Shown one piece after another: positions 55,766 through 64,000 of a stretch of 64,000 bases of DNA. The first letter of the stretch is position 1. Each line of letters begins with the position of its first letter. The position numbers and the translations under genes are program-made. Under the pieces are notes generated by a model, which was given only the letters and a program-made list of their open reading frames with translations, was not told the DNA's origin and ran no database searches. The stretch is from Hysterangium stoloniferum (Eukaryota > Basidiomycota > Agaricomycetes > Hysterangiales > Hysterangiaceae): positions 598,001 to 662,000 of the forward strand of contig WHVD01000018.1 in the NCBI GenBank assembly GCA_015178975.1, given 5' to 3'.

Positions 55766-57472
55766 TCAGAGAGATGATAATGGTCCAGGTTTGAGTGGGT
55801 AAGCTGTATGAAAGTCAGTAATGATTTCCATGGCATTACTGAGTTCTGTGGCCAAAATGCATGAAGTTTCTTCATCGGTGCCCTCATAACCCGCCCACTT
55901 GACCAAGTAAAGCAGTTTACAAGTGCATCGATGCTTATCAATTTTTGAATCTAAAATCTGTGAGATTTCAAACTCGGGTTCTCCATCAATAATGACTGGA
56001 GGAGGCGGAGATTGAATGCGATCTGGGATAGTGTTAGCAGTACAAGGTTCTAACATGGAAACATGAAATACCGGGTGTACCACGCACATGCTATCCGGAA
56101 GCTGTAGAGTCCAAGAAACTGAACCTACTTGTGCGATAATTTCAAACGGACCTAAATATTTTTCAGCAAGCTTCTTTGATGGACAGGTAGTCCGGAAGAA
56201 TTGAGCTTTGACATAAACATGGTCACCAATCTTGAAGTTTGGTGGCGGGATCTGGTGTTTGTCCACTGAATGTTGGTATTCCTCTTGGGTGGACAATATT
56301 GCAGTCCAGAGTTCCTTGTGGAGCTCATGGAGGTCCGTGGTGAACTTTTGAGCATGAACAGAAGCGAGATTTCGTTCTGGATGTACTGTAATATTTGGAT
56401 TATATCCTTTATTTGCAAAGAACGGGGAAATGCCAGTAGTGGCCGAGGATGCATTGTTGTAAGCAAACTTTGCAAGTGGTAACAAGGATTTCCAATTGTC
56501 CTGTTGGTAGTTGCAATATACACGGAGGTATTGTTCCAATGTCTGGTTGACGTGTTCGGTTTGTCCGTCACCTTCCGGGTGATGTCCAGATGTGAAATGT
56601 AATGTCATGTCCAAGGATTTTCCGAGGGATCTAAAGAAATGAGACATGAACTCTGATCCTTGATTGGAAGTCACGTGGGATGGAACTCCATGCTTGGAAA
56701 ATATGTGGATAATGAAAAGTTCCACTAACTGCACGGACATAATTGTATCATAAGTAGGGATGAATATACCTTATTTTGAGAATCTGTCAACAACGACTAG
56801 AATGGTGGAAAAGCCTTCGGAATCCAGTAGGTGTTCAATGAAATCCATAGAGATAGAATTCCATGGGTGTTCCAGTACCGGGAGTTGTTTCAAAAGGCCA
56901 TATGGCTTGTGTCGCTGAGATTGGGAGCGGGGACAAGTAGTGCAAGATTTACAATAGTGCTTAATGAATCCATGGAGTCCAGGCCAAGTATATTCTCTTC
57001 TTATTAATGATAGAGTTTTGTTGTACCCGAAATGTCCTGAAAGTGGATGATCATGTTTGTATTGAAGGATCCTGAGGTGGAAGCCGTCGGAGTCCGGTAC
57101 ATAGATGCGATCGTCAAGTCTAATGAAACCATGTTGATCAAGACACCACCAGGGTTGACCGGGGTCCACGGGATTGTCAAGGTGAGCTTTAGTAATTGGG
57201 TCAAGTGGAATTGCCGATAGAATATCTTGATGTAACTTCTCAATATCCATAATGATAATTCCACAGACAATGGGATTGACGAGGAAAGTTGCACGGACCA
57301 ATGCGGTAAGTTGTTGATTCGTGAAAATAGGTTTCAGGTTGTGCAGATTTACCATTGCATAGTTGTTGCTCCCCTCTTTAGGATAGATGTCCCATCGTCT
57401 AGTTAAAGCGTCGGGTTTGCCACTGAGATGGCCAGGTCGAAAACGGATAATCATGTTGAAAGCAGATAGATA
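55766..57472 (-). pseudogene. pol: Integrase and chromodomain of element G
   Basis: From the mariner insertion on: LSAFNMIIRFRPGHLSGKPD, then an HHCC zinc region (HDHPLSGHFGYNKTLSLIRR, YCKSCTTCPRSQ). The catalytic core has SISMDFIEHLLDSEGFSTIL (first Asp) and HPEGDGQTEHVNQTLEQYLR (Glu). The second catalytic Asp is changed: TSNQGSEF where element A has TSDRGSEF, so this integrase would be dead. The tail has LGPFEIIAQVGSVSWTLQLP, and the chromodomain EFEISQILDSKIDK with LYLVKWAGYEGTDEETSCIL. A TAA after VVVDRFSK (56768-56770) splits it. It is otherwise well preserved, stop at 55766. Confidence 0.85.
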
Positions 57473-58985
57473 CAGTGACTTACAAAATGTATCCAATGTT
57501 TTGTAGTTTCAGCTTATATATGCTATATCCCAGTAGATAAAATAGTAGAAATCACCAGAATATTTGTGAACATGACCTATCATGTATATATTTATATGGT
57601 AGAAGTATATTATGTAATATCCATATATGGAAACACTATGAATATTTTAATGGAGAGGGTTCATTGGATACGTTTTGTAACTGACAGGTTCTGGCATGAA
57701 AACCATATGCCTATGTTGATTGTTTGCATTTGTTTATGTTTTTCAACATGTCATGTGATAATTCTATACTACAGTATAAGTTGAAGGGCTTTCTCAGCTA
57801 AGATTCCCTCAATTCTAACCATGCATCCCCTTTCCACTGCTGCCCAGTATGAGATCCTTTCTCTACTTGATGCTGGCCATTCTGCCAGACAAATTTCAGT
57901 TTCTACTGGCTATAGCTATGCTACTATCTCTAGACTTCATTCAAAACACCATTCCCACCTTTCTAAGTCCTCTGGTGGTCACCCTTCCAAACTCTCCACA
58001 GCCAACATCCATTTTGCACAACGCCTTATCAGCTCTGGAAAGGCTGATACAGCTGTAGATGCAACAAAGGCACTTTGCACTATCACCAACCAGTCACTCA
58101 ATCCTCAAACAGTGCATCATTGACTCAAGGCAGCTGGGATGACGCCTGTGGTAAAGAAGAAAAGGCCTCTTCTTTCTAAGAGGCATAAAAAGGAGAGAAT
58201 GGATTTTGCTTTGGCATATCAGGATTGGACTGTGAAGGATTGGAAGAATGTGGTGTGGTCTGATGAGACCAAAATTAATAGGCTGGGGTCAGATGGCAGG
58301 AAGTGGGTGTGGAAAAAGGCAGGGGAGGGCTTGAGTGACAGGCTGGTTGAGGGAACCCTGAAGTTTGGTGGTGGATCTTTAATGGTTTGGGGGTGCCCAG
58401 TCTTAAGGACTATGGTAAATCTGCCAATGGTATCATCTTCCAGCAGGACAATGACCCCAAGCATACCTGTAAGAAGGCCCAGAATTGGTTCCAAGAAAAT
58501 GGTTCCAGGGTTCTCTCATGGCCAGCACAGTCTCCTGACTTGAATCCCATTGAACACCTATGGAATCACCTGAAGAGGAGGTTGGCAGGGTATGAGAATG
58601 CACCCCAGGGGATGGAAGAGTTATGGGAGAGGGTGGTGGATGAATGGTACAAGATTGATGAAAAGGTGTGTCAGGATTTGATTGAAAGTATGCCTAGGAG
58701 GGTTTCAGATATATTAAAGGCAAAGGGTGGCTACACTAAGTACTAAATACTAGTAATTTCCTGCCTAAATGTGTCAGTTACAAAACATATCCAATGAACC
58801 CTCTCCATTGAAATATTCATAGTGTTTCCATATATGGATATTACATAATATAGTTTTACCATATGAATATATACATGATAGGTCATGTTCACAAATATTT
58901 TGGTGATTCCTACTATTTTATCTACTGGGATATAGCATATATAAGCTGAAACTACAAAACATTGGATATGTTTTGTAAGTCACTG
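57473..58985 (+). mobile_element. Tc1/mariner DNA transposon, 1,513 bp, in pol of element G
   Basis: TA duplicated at 57471-57472 and 58986-58987. Ends CAGTGACTTACAAAATGT (left) and its inverted match on the right. Arms of about 213 bp (57473-57685; 58775-58985) each hold an inward-facing inverted copy of the end motif (GTTTTGTAACTG near 57675; CAGTTACAAAAC at 58775). Excision restores the pol frame (RWSEY joined to LSAFNM). Confidence 0.95.
57821..58746 (+). pseudogene. Tc1/mariner transposase, DD34E type, nearly intact
   Basis: MHPLSTAAQYEILSLLDAGH begins the paired-type helix-turn-helix region (SARQISVSTGYSYATISRLH; KSSGGHPSKLS). Catalytic triad: Asp in VVWSDETKINRLGS; Asp in FQQDNDPKHTCK; Glu in SPDLNPIEHLW, with 34 residues between the last two (DD34E). 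C-terminus ESMPRRVSDILKAKGGYTKY. Defects: a TGA at 58121-58123 (probably an old CGA), and a deletion with frame change after SLMVWG near 58395, which removes about 30 residues between the first and second Asp and rejoins at SLKDYGKSANGIIFQ. It is a much fresher copy than that at 19482. Confidence 0.9.
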
Positions 58986-59812
58986 TATTCAGACCAGCGG
59001 GCCTGCTGGTGGGTCAAAATTTTTGTGGTAGAAAAGTATTCCAGGTTTTTGTGATCTGTTACAATGTCAATAGGAGCTTCTGAACCTTCCAAATAGTGTC
59101 GCCATGCTTTGAAAGCTGAAAAGATTGCCAGGAGTTCTTTATCATGAACGTCATAGTTGAGCTCTGCTCTGGTAAAAGTCCAGGACAGAAAAGCCACGGG
59201 GTGGACTTCTCCATCGGAGTCCTGGATAGACAGAATGGCTCCAAGTGCATAATCCGAGGTGTCCATTTCAACAATGAGTGGGAAGTCCGGTTTCCAATGC
59301 GACAGAATAGGAGCTGTAGAAAAAGAATTTTTTAAGAGATTGAAAGCTTTTTGACACTTATCATTAAAATTCCACAGGTACCCTTGCATGTAAGATGGGT
59401 AAGGGGTCCCGTGATGTCGGAATATCCACAGATAAACCGTCTGTAAAAATTGGCAAAGCCGAGGAAGGATTGTATATCTTTAACTTTTTGGGGTTCAGGC
59501 CAATCTTTGATCATTTGCACTTTAGTTTCATCCATTCGGAGTCCATCAGGTCCCATCATGAAACCCAGGTATTCCACGGAGTCCGTGTCAAAAGTACATT
59601 TTTTACCATTTGCGAATACACCATGTTTTCTGAGTCTCCGGAGAACTTCACGGACTTGTTTGTCATGTTCCATGGGATTCTCAGAGTAGATAAGAATGTC
59701 ATCCAAGTAAACAATGACGCATACATCGAGCATGTCAGAGAAAATGTCATTGATAAAATGCTGAAAAACAGATGGAGCATTGGTGAGTCCAAAGGGGATC
59801 ACTGTTAAGTTC
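58986..59812 (-). pseudogene. pol: RNase H and reverse transcriptase C-terminal half of element G
   Basis: Reverse transcriptase resumes after the solo LTR with IPFGLTNAPSVFQHFINDIF, the catalytic VIVYLDDILIYS, EYLGFMMGPDGL and IQSFLGFANFYRRFI. Then, with a one-base frameshift near 59380, RNase H follows: FNDKCQKAFNLLKNSFSTAP, LIVEMDTSDYALGAILSIQD, ELNYDVHDKELLAIFSAFKA and WRHYLEGSEAPIDIVTDHKN. Otherwise open up to the mariner insertion. Confidence 0.85.
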
Positions 59813-60865
59813 CCGAACAAAGCTCCACAGATAGTCTTGTGGAGGTTTCTCTGGTAACTATATTCCGAACCCACACTTTCTGGGTAATAGTCCTGTGGAC
59901 TCCCCGGGTAATAGGTCCGGGGAGTTTTCGGGAATATTAGTAGTACAAGGGAGTGTCATATCAGAATAGTTACCAGAGAATGGGTATGACTGAGATGGAC
60001 TTGGCTTCAGCTTATAGGCTGCACCCTCGTACACTCATTTGGGCATCCATATTTCAAACTGACAGAATGCATGCAAGGAGATATAGATTCCGGAGTTCCC
60101 ATGGGAGTTCCGGGAATCGAGCGTGCAGACAGACAAGAGGACTAGAGACTGGGATTGAAGGGAAACTTGTTCAAGGGTCAAACTTGTTCAGGGAAAACTA
60201 GTTCGAGATTGAGACTGGATTCTAAGTACATGAATATAGCAGACTTATATAGACTGTGAAATGTAATAATACCAAATCCAGTATTAATGAGAGGCAGAAC
60301 TATTAAACATAAAACGAAACAAGTAATTACTAAACTGGGAATTAGGGATGGAATGGAATGGGAGCGGAGAATGAATCATGACAGGTCATTTAACCATAAC
60401 TGGAGCGGGGCTCAGTTAAAGGGGTTCCGGAAGTCCGGTCGGAGTCCGGTGACTTGGTGCACAAGATAGTGTCGGGTATAGACAGGTTTGATGTGAAGGA
60501 GGTCCAGTGGAGTCCGGTGGGTTTTCCGATGACTGGTGTGTGAGACGCAGAGACAGATCATAACAGGAGCAGGGTTCTATGCTCTGTTAGAGGGGTTCCA
60601 GGAGTCCGGTGACTGGTACATAAGACACAGAGTGTCAGGTGTACATAGAGTGGAGTCCAGAGTCCGGTGGAGTCCAAGGACTGGTGTATGAGACACAGAG
60701 GGTTAGGTGCAGACAGGTGGGGTGCATACAGAGAGTCAGACATAAACAAGTTGATGTGCAGGCTCTGGTGGGAACTCTGGTTGTAACTATACAATATAGA
60801 GGGTCAGGAGCATGTAGGATGGGGTCTGGGGGCCCAGAGGCTGGCGGGTTTTCCAGTTCCTGACA
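59813..60865 (-). mobile_element. Solo LTR, 1,053 bp (family L5), TSD ATCAC
   Basis: On the plus strand TGTTAAGTTC to GTTCCTGACA with perfect duplications ATCAC at 59808-59812 and 60866-60870. The shared motif is at 59998-60029. The RT frame is continuous across it (EWLV joined to IPFGLTNAP). It contains short dispersed repeats of GTCCGGTGGAGTCC type (60430-60680). Confidence 0.95.
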
Positions 60866-62035
60866 ATCACCAACCACTCAAAGGCCCAATAATGAGTTCT
60901 AAAAGTGGTTTTCCATTCATCGCCCACAGCAATCCAGACCAAATGATAGGCATGTTTGAGATCTATTTGGTGTAAATCCGGGCATTCCGCAGAGCATCGA
61001 GCAGATCAGATATAAGTGGGAGTGGATATTTATCCTTTTTGGTGACAGCATTGAGTCCTCTAAAATCAACACATAGTCGAAGGGATCCATCCTTTTTTCT
61101 GACAAACAGAACAGGTGCTCCAAAAGGAGACTTTGAGGGTTGAATAAAACCTATGGACAAATGTTCATCCAGGAAATCATGGATTGCGGATAGTTCCATG
61201 GATGAGAGCAGATAAATATGTCCTAGGGGTGGCTTGGCGCCATCTTCAAGATCGATTTTTAAGTCATATTCTCTGTGAGGCAGAAGCCGGTCAGCTTTTC
61301 GCTTGCTAAAAACATCCACAAAGTCATGATATTTCTCTGGGATGCCTGTTAGGTCAGCAGCTTGCTCAGATTCAGATACCAGGGTTGAAAAATGTCCAGT
61401 TGCTTCATCAATTTTTAAGTTGATAGTGAATGCCTGGGACCCATCCATTTTTGAAGCCCTAATAAAAGCTGCAGCATTAATCAGAGAAATGGACAGAGGT
61501 GCCGTGGGTTCCAGGGAAGCCATTGGTGCTGTAGGGATCACAGGAGTCCTTGAGACTGCAGGTGCCAAGAAGGCCATGGGTGCCATGGAGGCCGAGACAG
61601 GTGCAGTTTCCTCGGCTGCCATGGGGGTCTGGAATGTTATACTGTTAGGTATCCAGTCAATCAATGGATTGTAGCTGGTAAGCCAGTTGTGTCCTAGGAC
61701 CACCGAGCAACTTGAGTCTAACTGGGTCACATAGAAAGTGACCCATTGAGATGTTCCACATGGGAAACTGATGGGTAAATCACAAGCTTGGGTAACAACC
61801 GAATTACTCATGCCATCAAAGAGGTGGAGGCCAATGGGATTTATCGAATACGTTGACAAAGAATTTTTTTGCATGAATTTTGTATCTAAAAAACAATGAG
61901 TCAAGCCTGAATCTATAAGAGCTGAAAAAATGAATTTCGGAATCATATTAGACATAAGTTTAACAAAAAATGAATCAGAATGTGAAAGAGTGGATGTGTT
62001 GAGACGAGTCAACTCTTGAATGCACGGAGAGGCAA
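60866..62035 (-). pseudogene. pol: Protease and reverse transcriptase N-terminal half of element G
   Basis: The protease has an intact-looking DSG triad ([14 protein letters not shown]) and [21 protein letters not shown] linker with alternating APMA/TAPM units follows. The RT start has [16 protein letters not shown] [40 protein letters not shown] and [16 protein letters not shown]. One A is lost after RNARIYTK (60963), shifting the frame into LKHAYHLVWIAVGDEWKTTF, which runs to the solo LTR. The frame is open upstream to the LTR at 62036 with no gag. Confidence 0.85.
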
Positions 62036-62759
62036 TGTTAAGAACTGGAAACTGACTAATGTCGGTGGCCGACGGGGACCGATCGGAAGGACTTGGCTTC
62101 AGCTTATGTGCTGCGCCCTCGCAAATATCCGTAGGTTGTCCTTAAATTTCAGACAGGCGAAGACTTAAATCCTAAGAAGAACCTTTCGGCGAGATACCGA
62201 TCGGAACCGAAGGACAAGTCAAATGTCGGGCCAAGGGATCGGGGCTGAGAGTGGGCGAGCGCACGCGAAGGCGGAAGGGGGATTCTTCTAGTATGAGACT
62301 GCTGCAGACGTATGGGGGTATTCTGAGTCGATATTCTGATTGCCTAGTAACTACAATTACAGCGGGTTCATATACAAGTAACAGGCGTCTGGAAAATACT
62401 AATGGGGAGAAGGGCGGAACACGGTATTAACAATAAGCTTGACTAGGAACGGGAAGTTTATGATTAGTTCGGAGGCCGATGATAACCGAGAGCGGGATTA
62501 CGATAAAAGGAAATGGTTCAAGGACTACAAATATAGATAGACATATGCGAAACATAAGATTGAACGGATCAACATAATAAAGGGGACGTATCAAAGTTTG
62601 ACCAGACAATACGAGTTATTTTGACGTGGGCGTAAATGGAGTTTGATCTTCGCGAAACATTCGTCAGCTTCGGTGCCAATGGTTTCCGAGAGGATGACTT
62701 GAAACATTGACAAGTGGCAATAACCTCGGGGCCGATAGGGTTGCGACATGGTCGTAACA
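62036..62759 (-). mobile_element. LTR, 724 bp (family L1), no target duplication
   Basis: On the plus strand TGTTAAGAAC to GGTCGTAACA. Flanks GGCAA and CCAGC do not match, so it is not a simple solo LTR. It marks a rearrangement that removed the gag side of element G. Confidence 0.9.
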
Positions 62760-63371
62760 CCAGCCACATTTACCATGGACTCCTGGAAAGTTAATTATGT
62801 ATATTCTTACCTCCTTTTGGTATCCCTCTCAAAACTCCTTCACATTGCTCTCATTGGTGTCTATCCGTAACTGAGGATTACATGATGTGAATTCTGTTTT
62901 GTCCTTCTGGTTTGTAGGGTCTCCTTCATTGCTCCAAAGGGTTCTGTCAATTCATGCAGGGTTGTGAAGACTGCTCTTTTAGCTGGTTTATTTTCCCCAA
63001 GGTTTCTCATCAGTTCCTTTATTAAGAGAGGTCAAAGTAATAACTAGTAGGTTGTCTCTGGCCAGGCTTACTGAGGTCAGTATTTAAGGGAGTCTGGAAA
63101 ATGGGTTGATATTGCTGTTCATTTGTCTTGTGAAATGTAAAATGTCCCAGCCAGGGTATGCAGCCTATATCACCCTCCATGTGGCTAGTTGATTATTAGT
63201 ATTTGCTGCATGATATGTAATGAGGAGTATGTGCTCACTCTTCAAAAAGAAAGTGGACTAATCCCTCTTTTGCTGCTAGTTCTTCTTGTTCCCTGGTGGA
63301 GTAGTTAAACTGGCCTTGTTGAGTGTGTGGATCCAGTATGTGATAACATATTCTACCATAACCTTGGTATC
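62760..63371 (-). pseudogene. pol: Retrotransposon pol (RNase H) fragment
   Basis: The minus strand near 63200-63350 reads GYGRICYHILDPHTQQGQFN then YSTREQEELAAKEGLVHF, like the RNase H segment of an LTR retrotransposon of a type different from elements A and G. The remainder to 62760 is degraded. Confidence 0.4.
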
Positions 63372-64000
63372 TGTTAAGAACAGAAAACTGACTGTTGTTG
63401 GTAGACCGATGGGGACCGAACAGAAGGACTTGGCTTCAGCTTATGTGCTGTGCCCTCACAAGTTACCATCAGGTGTCCTTAAATTTCAGGCAGGTGAGAA
63501 CTAGTCCTACTGAGTACCTCATGGTGGGTTACTAATCAGAAGCTGAAGGATAAGTTGAGTGTCAGTCGAGGGGTCAGAGACCGAGGGTGGGCAAGTGCAA
63601 GCAAAGGTGGAGAGTGGGATACTTTAGAGTGAGATTATGAGAGATGTAGATAGGTGTTCTGAGTCAATATTCTGATTGCCTAGTAACTACATTTACATCA
63701 GGTTTATATATGAGTTATCAGCATCTAGAATCTACTAACTAAGGGAAGAGTGGAAATACTATTGACAACTAGACTTGACTGGAAACCAGAAGGTTACGAT
63801 AAGATCAGAAGCCGTGATTAGCTGAGATCAGGATTACGAGAAAAGGAAATAGTCCAAGGGTTACAAGTATATATGGGCATAGGTGAAACATAGAATAGAA
63901 TGGATCATCATAAGTAAAAGGGGACATATCAAAGCATAACCAGATAGTATGAGTATAACTTGACAGGGGCGTAAATGGGGTTTGATCGCTGTGAGGGTAT
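63372..64000 (-). mobile_element. LTR (family L1 variant), cut by the window end
   Basis: On the plus strand TGTTAAGAACAGAAAACTGA onward, with the shared motif at 63425-63458 and GTTTGATCGC near 63980. The truncated LTR at 27672-28125 is its nearest relative in the window. Confidence 0.85.

Larger units (their letters stand above)
55766..62035 (-). mobile_element. Chromodomain Ty3/gypsy pol region (element G) with two nested insertions
   Basis: Minus-strand pol from protease to chromodomain, interrupted by a Tc1/mariner element (57473-58985) and a solo LTR (59813-60865). No gag remains: the protease-side frame runs straight into the LTR at 62036. No 3' LTR in the right orientation is seen below 54560, so the element is truncated at both ends. 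Confidence 0.9.

Noticed and set aside
62036-62759. 5' LTR of gypsy element G
   Set aside because: The orientation would fit, but protease coding runs right up to it with no gag or leader, and the flanks share no duplication, so it is a rearranged insertion, not the element's own LTR.

Overview
The window looks like a piece of a mushroom-forming basidiomycete (Agaricomycete-type) chromosome. The evidence is short GT-AG introns of about 30-85 nt, basidiomycete-type cysteine-rich membrane proteins, chromodomain Ty3/gypsy elements, Tc1/mariner elements, MULE-type transposase fragments with a GCM-like zinc finger, and α-kinase-like sequence. All identifications come from reading the sequence; no database search was possible.

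Layout. Positions 1-13,000 are a comparatively gene-like, CpG-containing region. It holds a tandem pair of multi-exon genes for small secreted or single-pass membrane proteins (1263-2824 and 4136-5252; the second looks shortened) and a very long gene for a mostly disordered, low-complexity protein (6676-12681) with a 21-bp coding repeat and an Arg/Ser-rich tail. From about 13,000 to the end the window is almost wholly nested transposable elements, with CpG strongly depleted and replaced by TpG/CpA.

Main elements. (A) A complete-length but decayed chromodomain Ty3/gypsy element, 15590-26055, with 430/435-bp LTRs and a GTCTG target duplication, itself hit by a Tc1/mariner element (19136-20497), an unclassified 1.5-kb insertion (20838-22326) and a solo LTR (22368-23111). 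It carries an extra antisense ORF with a Zn2Cys6-type motif between pol and the 3' LTR. (B) A MULE-like element, about 29488-32643 plus 40503-40892, split by a solo LTR (30665-31402) and by (C) another LTR retrotransposon, 32644-40502, whose left LTR and gag each took a solo LTR. (D) A DNA element with TIRs, about 41325-46214, carrying an rve/DDE integrase-like gene and, tail to tail, an α-kinase-like gene broken by a solo LTR. (E) A patchwork of LTRs and gag or integrase scraps, 47131-54352. (F) An intact-looking spliced gene with a Zn2Cys6-type motif (54561-55578), convergent with (G) a gypsy pol on the minus strand (55766-62035) that was hit by a Tc1/mariner element (57473-58985) and a 1,053-bp solo LTR (59813-60865). 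(H) Further LTRs and a pol fragment to the window end.

Many joins are proven by target-site duplications and by the host reading frame resuming on the far side, so the order of insertions can be read. Differences between the two LTRs of elements A and C are nearly all at former CpG sites, and stop codons in the gag of element A are all TGA where CGA (Arg) is expected. This points to CpG-directed decay (RIP-like or methylation-driven). The most unusual items are the antisense Zn2Cys6 ORFs beside two gypsy pol genes, the α-kinase-like gene inside a TIR-bounded integrase element, the shared motif in otherwise divergent LTR families, and Tc1/mariner elements whose arms are themselves about 210-bp MITE-like modules.
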